Both the position numbers and the translations under genes were made by a program. The notes below the pieces were generated by a model, which saw only the letters and a list, made by a program, of their open reading frames with translations, did not search any database and had not been told where the DNA came from. From Streptomyces turgidiscabies Car8 (lineage in GTDB: Bacteria > Actinomycetota > Actinomycetes > Streptomycetales > Streptomycetaceae), in NCBI RefSeq assembly GCF_000331005.1, contig NZ_AEJB01000006.1, positions 1 to 64,000 of the forward strand: a stretch of DNA of 64,000 nucleotides, read 5' to 3'. Below are positions 1 through 7,228 of the stretch, in pieces (positions within the stretch are counted from its first letter, which is position 1; each line of letters begins with the position of its first letter).

Positions 1-22
1 CGGCCACAATCACGTGGTTTGC

Positions 23-40
23 CGGTCCACTAGTGGACCG
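23..40. terminator. Palindrome downstream of the cold-shock gene
   Basis: An 18-bp perfect palindrome (CGGTCCAC/TAGTGGACCG arms) lies 15 bases beyond the stop codon of the minus-strand cold-shock gene. It can form a hairpin without a clear U-tract, as is common for Streptomyces terminators. The role is inferred from position only. Confidence 0.45.
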
Positions 41-55
41 CCAGGTTCACGCGGA

Positions 56-259
56 TCAGGCGGGGAGGATGTTCTCCGCCTGCGGGCCCTTCTGACCCTG
101 CGTGACGTCGAACGTCACCTTCTGGCCCTCGTGGAGCTCACGGAAGCCCTGGGTGGCGATGTTCGAGTAGTGGGCGAAGACGTCGGCGCCGCCGCCGTCC
201 TGCTCGATGAAGCCGAAGCCCTTTTCCGCGTTGAACCACTTCACGGTACCGGTGGCCAT
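56..259 (-). CDS. Cold-shock domain protein (CspA family)
   Basis: This 67-residue protein is a single cold-shock OB-fold domain of normal family length. It begins [18 protein letters not shown], which carries the RNP1 motif (KGFGFI). RNP2 follows as a variant, DVFAHYSNI. Family members bind single-stranded RNA and DNA in the cytoplasm and act as RNA chaperones. The ATG at 259 is chosen because AAGGAG lies a few bases upstream; the open frame continues to 424 but that extension has no family similarity. The roughly 160 bases upstream could hold the long 5' leader typical of csp genes, although I could not assign a promoter. Family confidence is high, but which of the several Streptomyces Csp paralogues this is cannot be told. 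Confidence 0.95.
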   Translation of the reverse strand: MATGTVKWFNAEKGFGFIEQDGGGADVFAHYSNIATQGFRELHEGQKVTFDVTQGQKGPQAENILPA

Positions 260-420
260 GTCAAATCTCCTTGGGGCATGCTCGGGGGCCCGCACCGTGC
301 GGACCCCGCGTCGCCGCAATGATCGCCCCGCCGGAACTAACACCGGAAATCTTTGGGAACCACAACTGCAACTGAAAACTACGCTAGCACAGAACCTGGC
401 CCCACGGACGTGCGGCAATG

Positions 421-1329
421 TCACACGTCCGGCGGGAATAGCCGCGCAAGCTCACCCAGGTCAGGGGCCATGGGGACGTCCTCGCGGGTGCCAAGGGTGA
501 GCGCGGCCATCCGGTGCCCCAGTCGTAGCCCCGCCGTGGCGTCCCGATCTTCGAGGAGGGCGGCGAGGTATCCGGCTGCGAAGGCGTCGCCCGCGCCGAC
601 CCGCTCGACGACGCGGGAGACGGGGGTGGGTACGAAGGTCTCCGTGCCGTCCTCCCCGTACGACGTCGCTCCGTGTCCGGCGTCCTTGACGACCATCACG
701 CGGGCCGGGCGCAGCAGGTCCCGGATCTCCTCGGGTTTGCCGGTGTCCCAGAGCGTCTCGGCCTCGTCGCGGCCGACGAAGACGATGTCCGCGGCGCGGG
801 CCGGCTCCAGCAGGGCGGCGGGGGCCGCGTCGGCGGGGCGGTGGCGCCAGAGGGCGGGGCGGTGGTTGACGTCGAAGGAGAAGAGGGGGCCGGGTGCCGC
901 CCGCCGGACGACGAGGGCGGTGAGCAGTTCGGCGCAACTGTCGGAGAGGGCGGCGGTGATGCCGGAGAGGTGCAGCAGCCGGGCCGAGGCCAGCAGGGGG
1001 AGGCGGGCCAGGCCGGGGCCCATGAGGGTGGCGGCGGAGTCGCGGCGGTAGTAGTAGGAGCGGGTGCCGTCGGCGGTGGGGTCCTTGAAGTAGACGCCGG
1101 TGGCCCGGTCGGGGTCGATCTCGGCGGCGGACACGTCGACGCCCCGGCCGGCGAGGTCGTCGAGGACGCGCCGCCCGAACGGGTCCGACCCGACCCGGCC
1201 CACCCAGGCCGCCCGCTGCCCGAGGGCCACGAGCCCACAGGCCACGTTGGACTCGGCCCCACCGACGCCCAGGGAGAGATACGTCTGTTGGTCGAGCGGC
1301 GCCGAAATGCACGAGGAACTGGCCCGCAT
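421..1329 (-). pseudogene. 5'-truncated PfkB sugar kinase (2-keto-3-deoxygluconate kinase type)
   Basis: From about 1285 downward the frame reads as a PfkB/ribokinase-family kinase. It has the N-terminal GGAESNVACGL motif, the RVGSDPFG segment and the C-terminal RVGAGDAFAAGYL motif that contains the catalytic Asp and anion hole. The closest family is 2-dehydro-3-deoxygluconokinase, which phosphorylates KDG in uronate and galactonate breakdown. The first 25-30 family residues, normally with a T-x-G-E-type start, are missing. They are replaced by residues read from the antisense of an IclR gene (MRASSSCISAPLDQQ). An in-frame ATG at 1329 remains, so a 302-residue product is possible, but no ribosome site or native promoter is left. 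Loss of function is likely and unproven. Confidence 0.8.
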
Positions 1330-1558
1330 CCGGGCCGACGGCTACGCCGTCGACGACGTCGAGAACGAGCAGGACATCCGCTGCGTGGCGGCCCCCGTGT
1401 ACGACCACAAGGGCGAGGTCTCGATCGCCGTGAGCATCTCGGGCCCGGCGGCCCGCGTCACCCGCGACCGCCTCCCCGAACTGGGCGCGCTGCTGTCGGC
1501 GGCCACCGGGACGATCACGGAGAGCCTGGGCGGGGCGGTGCGAGCAGCGGAGGCGTGA
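1307..1558 (+). pseudogene. 3' fragment of an IclR-family regulator
   Basis: This 83-codon frame encodes only the C-terminal third of the IclR effector-binding domain. It reads ELARIRADGYAVDD, then IRCVAAPVYDHKGEV, then SISGPAARVT, all typical of the end of IclR/KdgR proteins, which are usually near 250 residues. The HTH domain and most of the effector domain are absent. IclR proteins often regulate adjacent sugar-acid kinase genes, and here the fragment abuts a 5'-truncated KDG-type kinase on the opposite strand. The simplest reading is a deletion that removed both 5' ends and the shared promoter region. The junction lies near 1290-1307. The fragment cannot bind DNA by itself. Confidence 0.82.
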
Positions 1559-1738
1559 GAGTACCGCGGGGCGGGGACCGGGGAGGGGCAGGATCTTCCC
1601 GGCCGGTGCTTCAGGGCGAGGCCCGGTGCGAGTCAGGTCGTGTTTCCCACCTGTCGACCGGTCTCGGGCCCACGGATCTCGGGCGGTTCGCCGGACGTCC
1701 TTGCGCCTCCCGGTGCAGGGAGCGGGGCGACAATCCCG

Positions 1739-1936
1739 TCAGGAACCGTCGTCCCCGGAGTCCTGCCCGCTCGAATTACGGCTGGAACGGGACGACTTGC
1801 GCAGCACCTCACCCGCCGTCAACGTCACCTGGGCCACCCCCCGCACCCAGCGCGGCCCGCCCCGCGACGCCCACACGACACACACGCATCCGCCGGCGAC
1901 CAGCACGAGAATGCCGATCAGTACGAGTATCTCCAC
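1739..1936 (-). CDS. Small single-span membrane protein
   Basis: This 65-residue protein has one N-terminal transmembrane segment (EILVLIGILVLVAGGCVCVVW) followed by a basic then Ser/Asp-rich cytoplasmic tail. The GTG at 1936 is preceded by GGGGGAAG, a plausible ribosome site. Similar small orphan membrane proteins are frequent in Streptomyces and I know of no function for them. It is divergent from the DUF4142 gene at 2124, so the 187-base gap probably holds both promoters. Confidence 0.6.
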   Translation of the reverse strand: MEILVLIGILVLVAGGCVCVVWASRGGPRWVRGVAQVTLTAGEVLRKSSRSSRNSSGQDSGDDGS

Positions 1937-2123
1937 GTTCTTCCCCCGCTCCAGGGCCCTCGGTGTCCGGGCCCGCGACACCCGACATCCTGTCAGTTCA
2001 TGACACCGACGGGATCCGGCTTCATGGCACACCTTTTGCGCAGGCCATACGGAGACGAAAGGTTCCGGCCGCCGCTCCTCGCCGTATAACTCCTCGACGA
2101 CTCCCGTCGCTTCAGGAGGCAAG

Positions 2124-2855
2124 GTGCGATTCACCCGGAGATCGACCGGCACCCTTTTCGTGGGTGGCGCGCTGGGTCTGACCCTGGCCGCGCTCGCCTA
2201 TCCCGCGATGCTCGGTGTCCAGACCGTGTCCAGTTCTCCCACCCGGATCATCGCGCAGACCTCGGCCGGCCCGTTGACGGAGGCCGATCGCGACTTCGTG
2301 GTGAAGGTGCGGGCGGCCGGGCTCTGGGAGTACCCGGTCGGGCAGATGGCGATCGCGAAGGGGACCTCACCCGCGGTCATCACCGCCGGGCAGCATCTCG
2401 TCTCCGGGCACGCGGCGCTCGACGCGACAGTGCGGCGGATCGCTCCGCAGCTCGGGATCACCATTCCCAACCTGCCCAGTCCGCAGCAGCAGGGGTTCAT
2501 CGCCACGCTGACCGGTGACAGCAAGGGAACGCAGTTCGACAGCGACTTCGCCAACATCCTGCGCATCACCCACGGGTCGATCTTCAACACCGTCGCCAAG
2601 ATCCGGTCGACCACCGAGAACACCCTGGTCCGCGCCCTCGCCGATCAGGCCAACGTCACCGTCTCGACCACATCACGGTCATGGAGAAGACGGGGCTCGT
2701 CAATTCAACACGGTGCTCTTCCAGGAGACCACCCCGCCGAAGCTGCCCGCTCAGACGTCACCCCGCCCGTCCCCGTGCCGGGCGCCCCGACCGTCGTCCT
2801 CACCCCGCCGCCGGACGTCGCCGGTTATCCGGCGCCCAGTCCCACGGCGGGATGA
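2124..2855 (+). pseudogene. DUF4142 secreted/membrane-anchored protein with three single-base indels
   Basis: The start has an N-terminal hydrophobic segment (about residues 10-30) and then a DUF4142 domain beginning LTEADRDFVVKVRAAGLWE. DUF4142 proteins are ferritin-like helical extracytoplasmic proteins of unknown function. After ADQANVTV the reading frame slips three times within about 90 bp. Family-like sequence continues in a second frame (DHITVMEKTGLVN, near 2672-2702), then a third (FNTVLFQETTPPKLPA, near 2704-2751). It then returns to the first frame (SDVTPPVPVPGAPTVVLTPPP). Each slip equals one missing base and the three together restore the frame. The gene is either a recent pseudogene or a cluster of sequencing errors in an intact gene; the compensated ending favours the latter. 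Confidence 0.75.
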
Positions 2856-2865
2856 GCGCGGTCGA

Positions 2866-4557
2866 CTAGAACAGATCCTGGCGGCCGCCGAGCCAGACCG
2901 TGGTGTCCGGGCCCAGCCGGCCGTCCGGCTCCAGTGGCGCGCTGCTCAACAGGACGTCCCCGGGCGGTAGTTCGACCGGCGTCGCCGTCAGGTTCGTCAC
3001 GCAGCGCCAGTCGTCCGTGCGAGTCAGGTCGAGGACACCGGGGGCCGATTCCGCGGCCCAGGTCAGGGCCTCGCCGTCCAGCAGACGGCGGCGCAGGGCG
3101 AGGGCCGTGCGGTACAGCTCCAGGGTCGAGCCCTCGGCCCCGTCCTGTGCCTCGACGGCGTACGACGCGAAGACCGGCGGCTGCGGCAGCCAGGCGCCGC
3201 CCGCGCCGAACCCGTACGACGGGCCGGTCGTCGTCCACGGCAGCGGCACCCGGCAGCCGTCGCGGCCCTTGCTCGTGTGCGCCGTCTGTTCCCAGATCGG
3301 GTCCTGGAGGGCCGCGGCGGGCAGGTCGGCCACCTCGGGGAGGCCCAGTTCCTCGCCCTGGTAGACGTACGACGAACCCGGCAGCGCCAGCATCAGCAGC
3401 GTCGCCGCCCGGGCCCGGCGCAGGGCGGCGGCCTCGTCGACCGGCGGGGCGGCGCCGTCCGACAGGAGCCAGGCGTTCAGGTCGGTGCCCGCCGGGAGCG
3501 CGAGGCGGGAGGCGTGGCGTACGACGTCGTGGTTGGAGAGGACCCAGGTGGCCGAGGCGCCCGCCGAGCGGGCCGTGGCGAGGGAGTCCGTGATGACCCG
3601 GCGCAGTTCCTCGGCGTCCCAACCCGCCTGCAGGTACTCGAAGTTGAAGGCCTGGCCGAGTTCGTCCGGGCGGGCGTACAGGGCGCGGCGGGCGCCCGGG
3701 ACCCAGGCCTCGGCGACCGCCATGCGGGGCGGGCTGTAGGCGTCGAGGATCTTGCGCCAGTCGCGGTAGATCTCGTGGACCTCGTCGCGGTCGAAGAAGG
3801 GGTGGGTGCCGGGCGGGAGAGCGGCGAGGGCCTGCTCGCCGCTCAGTTCCGGGGCGCCGAGATCCCGTAGCGGCATGTCGAGGTCCTTGGCGAGGGCATG
3901 GGCGACGTCGATGCGGAAGCCGTCCACACCCCGGTCGGACCAGAAGCGGAGCGTGGTGCGGAAGTCGGCGCGGATCTCCTCGTTGGCCCAGTTGAGGTCG
4001 GGCTGTTCGGGTGTGAAGAGGTGCAGGTACCACTGGCCGTCGGGCGCCTGGTCCCCGGTCACCCGCTGCCATGCGCTGCCGCCGAACACGGACTGCCAGT
4101 CGGTGGGCGGCAGCTCGCCGTGCTCACCGCGCCCGTCCCGGAAGACGTAGCGGTCGCGGGCCGGGGAGCCGGGCGCCGAGCGCAGTGCCTCCTCGAACCA
4201 CACATGCCGCCGGGAGGTGTGGTTGGGGACGATGTCGACCATCACCTTGAGGGCGAGACGGTGCGCCTCGGTGACCATCGCGTCGAAGTCGTCGAGGGTG
4301 CCGAGCCGGGGGTCGACGTCACGGTAGTCGGCGACGTCGTAGCCGCCGTCGGCCAGTTCGGAGGGGTAGAAGGGGGAGAGCCAGAGGGCGTCCACGCCCA
4401 GCGCGCTCAGATGCGTCAGACGCTGGGTGACGCCCTTCAGGTCGCCCAGTCCGTCGCCGTCGGCGTCGGCGAAGCTGCGCGGGTACACCTGGTAGAAGAC
4501 GGCCTGACGCCACCAGTCGGGGTCCCGGGAGGAAAGGTCAAGAGTCGGTTCGGGCAC
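2866..4557 (-). CDS. GH13 alpha-glucosidase
   Basis: This 563-residue cytoplasmic GH13 enzyme hydrolyses alpha-glucosidic bonds of maltose- or isomaltose-type oligosaccharides. It opens with DWWRQAVFYQVYPRSFAD, the usual (beta/alpha)8-barrel start of this subfamily. Conserved region I is DIVPNH, region II DGFRIDVAH (nucleophile Asp), region III VAEAW (acid/base Glu) and region IV LSNHDVV (transition-state Asp), so the catalytic triad is intact. The GTG at 4557 is chosen because AGGAGAC lies upstream and the protein starts just before the family N-terminus; the open frame beyond it is spurious. A palindromic cluster at 4584-4635 in its leader suggests repression by a LacI-type regulator. Substrate preference cannot be fixed from sequence, and no sugar transporter genes are next to it. 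Confidence 0.92.
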   Translation of the reverse strand: MPEPTLDLSSRDPDWWRQAVFYQVYPRSFADADGDGLGDLKGVTQRLTHLSALGVDALWLSPFYPSELADGGYDVADYRDVDPRLGTLDDFDAMVTEAHRLALKVMVDIVPNHTSRRHVWFEEALRSAPGSPARDRYVFRDGRGEHGELPPTDWQSVFGGSAWQRVTGDQAPDGQWYLHLFTPEQPDLNWANEEIRADFRTTLRFWSDRGVDGFRIDVAHALAKDLDMPLRDLGAPELSGEQALAALPPGTHPFFDRDEVHEIYRDWRKILDAYSPPRMAVAEAWVPGARRALYARPDELGQAFNFEYLQAGWDAEELRRVITDSLATARSAGASATWVLSNHDVVRHASRLALPAGTDLNAWLLSDGAAPPVDEAAALRRARAATLLMLALPGSSYVYQGEELGLPEVADLPAAALQDPIWEQTAHTSKGRDGCRVPLPWTTTGPSYGFGAGGAWLPQPPVFASYAVEAQDGAEGSTLELYRTALALRRRLLDGEALTWAAESAPGVLDLTRTDDWRCVTNLTATPVELPPGDVLLSSAPLEPDGRLGPDTTVWLGGRQDLF

Positions 4558-4583
4558 TCGTCGTCTCCTAGCTGTGGCTCTTC

Positions 4584-4635
4584 TCCGACGGACCTCCAGC
4601 GGATCCCCGACGGAGATCCGGCGGAGATCCGTCGG
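4584..4635. promoter_or_regulatory. Palindromic operator cluster upstream of the alpha-glucosidase
   Basis: The arms CCGACGGA (4607-4614) and TCCGTCGG (4628-4635) form an imperfect 29-bp palindrome centred near 4621, and a further TCCGACGGA copy sits at 4584-4592. The cluster lies 27-78 bases upstream of the minus-strand GTG start. Sugar-operon repressors (LacI/GntR) commonly bind such sites, but which regulator acts here is unknown. The rest of the 357-base gap 4558-4914 holds the promoter candidate of the next gene and nothing coding that I can see. Confidence 0.5.
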
Positions 4636-4753
4636 ACGACAAACCCAAACTGTCCACTTCGCCGGGAACGTGAACCCACGCGCCCCCGGAACACACCCTT
4701 CCTTGTGTGGCGAAATGGTGATTAAGCGCGAACATCCTTTGCATTCCACCAAG

Positions 4754-4782
4754 TTGACACCCCGGTCCGCACGATTCACGAT
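4754..4782 (+). promoter_or_regulatory. Candidate promoter for the LAETG surface protein
   Basis: TTGACA at 4754-4759 is followed after 17 bp by CACGAT at 4777-4782, an acceptable Streptomyces -10. Transcription would start near 4789 and leave a leader of about 125 bases before the ATG at 4915. This is based on sequence match only. Confidence 0.4.
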
Positions 4783-4914
4783 GTGCAAACGCTGTGGCGC
4801 ATGTGACCAATGGGCCTGGCGTTCCTTCGACCACACTCCCCCGGTACTGCCCGGCAGCAACGCGCTGCCCTCCCGCCGTACCCGGGTTCTCGCACACGCG
4901 AAGATGGGATCCGC

Positions 4915-5862
4915 ATGTCCATACTGAGTCGTGTCACCGCCCTCCACCTCCTGGGAACGGGCGCGGCCACACTCGCCCTCTGCGCGGCCTCCGCCTCGGG
5001 GGCCTGGGCCACCGGCACGCCCGGCGGTGACGGCTGGGGCTCCAAGACCGGCGGCTACAAGCCCGGCGCCGGCGCGGGCACGAAGACCGAGACCGACCGC
5101 TGCCAGTTCTCCCTCGACGGGAAGAACTTCTTCGACTCGGTCCGCGTCGACGACCAGAACCTCAAGCCCACCGAGGACGGCAAGATCCACGTCCAGGTGC
5201 GCACCGCCGGTGACGCCAGCACCTGCACCGCCTCCCTCGCCTCCTACATCGCCCACGGTCCCACCTTCGCCACCTCCGGCCTCCAGGTGTTCGTCGACTT
5301 CGACACCGTCACGGTCATGCAGGGCCAGACCGACTCGCTCGACATCGCGGTGCCGGACGCGGGCTGCTTCGCGCAGATCGACCTCTACCGCGGCAAGGTC
5401 AAGTTCGACGGCGACCTCGACGCCAACGACGGCTTCGAGCACGGCGACCTGCCCAAGGGTCCGGACCGCCCGGTCATCAAGGACAAGCTGATCGCCGCCT
5501 GGAACGGCGGTACGAAGGACTGCACGACCACGCCTCCGCCGGCCGAGGAGACCCCGGGCACCCCGACCCCGACGCCTCCGGTCGAGGAGACCCCCGGTAC
5601 GCCGACTCCCTCCGAGCCGGTGTCCGAGACGACCCCGCCCGCCTCCGAGACGCCGTCGACCCCGACGCCGTCCGAGTCGTCCCCGGAGTCCACCCCGCCG
5701 GCCACGCCGGCCAGCCCGGACAGCAGCCAGCCCCCGCTGGCCGAGACCGGCGGCGGCAGCGCCACCGGCCCGATCGCGGGCGGCGCCGCGGCGCTGCTGA
5801 TCGGCGGCGCGGCGATCGTGATGGCGACGAAGCGACGCAAGGCTGGTCGCGCCGGTTCGTGA
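4915..5862 (+). CDS. Cell-wall-anchored surface protein with LAETG sorting signal
   Basis: This 315-residue exported protein has a Sec signal peptide ending near ASGAWA, then a roughly 170-residue globular region with two or three Cys pairs (DRCQFSLD, STCTASL, DAGCFAQ). A Pro/Thr/Ser/Glu-rich stalk follows, made of imperfect ETPGTPTP units. The C-terminus is LAETG, a hydrophobic span and a basic tail (ATKRRKAGR). LAxTG is the motif cut by class E sortases in Streptomyces, so the mature protein should be linked to peptidoglycan, with the stalk spanning the wall. The ligand or role of the globular domain is unknown. It is flanked by its own promoter candidate and two strong hairpins at its 3' end. 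Confidence 0.88.
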   Translation: MSILSRVTALHLLGTGAATLALCAASASGAWATGTPGGDGWGSKTGGYKPGAGAGTKTETDRCQFSLDGKNFFDSVRVDDQNLKPTEDGKIHVQVRTAGDASTCTASLASYIAHGPTFATSGLQVFVDFDTVTVMQGQTDSLDIAVPDAGCFAQIDLYRGKVKFDGDLDANDGFEHGDLPKGPDRPVIKDKLIAAWNGGTKDCTTTPPPAEETPGTPTPTPPVEETPGTPTPSEPVSETTPPASETPSTPTPSESSPESTPPATPASPDSSQPPLAETGGGSATGPIAGGAAALLIGGAAIVMATKRRKAGRAGS

Positions 5863-5868
5863 TCACCC

Positions 5869-5890
5869 CTACAGGCACGCGTGCCTGTAG
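5869..5890 (+). terminator. Terminator hairpin 1 after the LAETG gene
   Basis: A 22-bp perfect palindrome (CTACAGGCACG and its complement) begins six bases after the stop codon. It has no T-run. Confidence 0.6.
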
Positions 5891-5914
5891 ACCCGTAGGC
5901 CCGTAGGTGTACGT

Positions 5915-5953
5915 CCGCCCCGGTGTCGCTCCTCGCGAGCGGTACCGGGGCGG
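5915..5953. terminator. Bidirectional terminator hairpin 2
   Basis: CCGCCCCGGT (5915-5924) pairs with ACCGGGGCGG (5944-5953), and an inner CGCTC/GAGCG stem extends the structure. CGTCGTTTCCC follows on the plus strand. It sits between converging genes and can serve both. Confidence 0.7.
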
Positions 5954-5968
5954 CGTCGTTTCCCATGC

Positions 5969-6997
5969 CTAGCGGATCTCCACCGTCTTCAGATACAGCT
6001 CCACGTACCGGTCCACGTCGATGTCCAGCGCCACGTCCACCAGCGGTCGCGCACGGACGCCGTGGTGGATCTCGGACTCGCCGGGGCGCGGTCTGCGGTC
6101 GACGATCGTCTGTCCCCGGGCCGGGCCTGGGGCGAGGGAGACCTCGACCGGCAGCAGGCTGGTGGTCAGCCCGGCCGGGTCGGCGACGGCGCAGACGGCG
6201 CCCGCGTCGCCGAGGCCGCCGGTGGGCGTGGGGTCACCGGTGACGGCCGGGTCGCGGTGGGCGAGCAGCTCACCGGCGAGCCGCGCCCCCGGTTCCGCGC
6301 TCCCGCGCAGCCGCTGGACATCGGCCCACGGCACGACGACGCGCCGGAAGACGTCCAGGCCGTACATCGTGATCGGCACCCCGGCGGTGAGGAGCACGGC
6401 GGCGGCCTCCGGGTCGTGCCACACGTTGAACTCGGCGACGGGAGTGGCGTTCCCGACCTCCACCGCGCCGCCCATGAAGACGATCCGCTCGATGTTGGCC
6501 GTCACCTCGGGGTGCGTACGCAGGAGCAGGGCGATGTTGGTGAGCGGGGCCATCGGAATCAGCGTGACCGGGCGCTGCGAGCCGAGGATCTCGCGGCGCA
6601 GCAGGGTCACCGCGTCCACGTCGACGGGCCTGCGGGTGGTGGGCGCGGTCAGGCCGAGGTCGCCCAGGCCGTCCCGTCCGTGCACATGGGCGGCGGGCCG
6701 CGCGGGCTCGATCAACGGCCGCTCGGCCCCGCGCGCGACGGGCACATCGGGGGCGCCGGCCTGGTCGAGGACGGTGAGGGTGTTGCGTACGACCTGGTCG
6801 ACGTCCGTGTTCCCGGCGACACAGGTGACGGCGCGGAGGTCGATTCCCGGGTGCCGTACGGCGAACAGCAGGGCCAGGGCGTCGTCGACGCCGGTGTCGC
6901 AGTCGATGATGACGGGCACGGGGAGATCTGCACTCCCTTGCGCGGCAAGGGCATGGGGCTCGGTGTGGGTGTGGGTCGTGGGTTCCGCAGTCGTCAC
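5969..6997 (-). CDS. Nucleoside hydrolase (IUNH family)
   Basis: This 342-residue protein of the inosine-uridine nucleoside N-ribohydrolase fold splits the N-glycosidic bond of nucleosides to ribose and base in salvage. The signature DCDTGVDDALAL near residue 33 supplies the Asp cluster that binds Ca2+. MAPLTNIALLL and VEVGNATPVAEFNVWHDPEAA follow, both typical of the family. The length is slightly above the usual 310-330 because of an N-terminal His/Thr tail. The GTG at 6997 is chosen for the AAAGGAGC seven bases upstream and because the longer frame to 7156 is non-family. Substrate range (purine, pyrimidine or both) is not readable. An NCS1 nucleobase transporter lies about 10 kb away but is not linked. 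Confidence 0.9.
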   Translation of the reverse strand: MTTAEPTTHTHTEPHALAAQGSADLPVPVIIDCDTGVDDALALLFAVRHPGIDLRAVTCVAGNTDVDQVVRNTLTVLDQAGAPDVPVARGAERPLIEPARPAAHVHGRDGLGDLGLTAPTTRRPVDVDAVTLLRREILGSQRPVTLIPMAPLTNIALLLRTHPEVTANIERIVFMGGAVEVGNATPVAEFNVWHDPEAAAVLLTAGVPITMYGLDVFRRVVVPWADVQRLRGSAEPGARLAGELLAHRDPAVTGDPTPTGGLGDAGAVCAVADPAGLTTSLLPVEVSLAPGPARGQTIVDRRPRPGESEIHHGVRARPLVDVALDIDVDRYVELYLKTVEIR

Positions 6998-7228
6998 GGT
7001 GAGGGCTCCTTTCCCGGCTGCACAGGTTCGCAGAGTTCGGGCCGTTCGCCGCCTCGTTCCGCGCCCCCGGAAGATCGTCGTCGCCATGGGCGGACAGCGC
7101 CTGGGCCGCCGGACTCCGCAACCCGGCCATCCGCTCACCCGTACGGCCCGGCTCACTGGCGGTACCGCGCGCGCAATGGTGCCGTCGGGGGGAGACCTGA
7201 TGTACCGGCACCTCTGGAGGAACCGTTG

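Noticed and set aside
673..2181. Plus-strand frame of 502 codons crossing the kinase and IclR fragments
   Set aside because: Gly/Arg-rich shadow of the minus-strand kinase; it crosses unrelated regions.
4558..5442. N-terminal extension of the alpha-glucosidase frame
   Set aside because: The frame stays open by high GC only; the family N-terminus and ribosome site point to GTG 4557.
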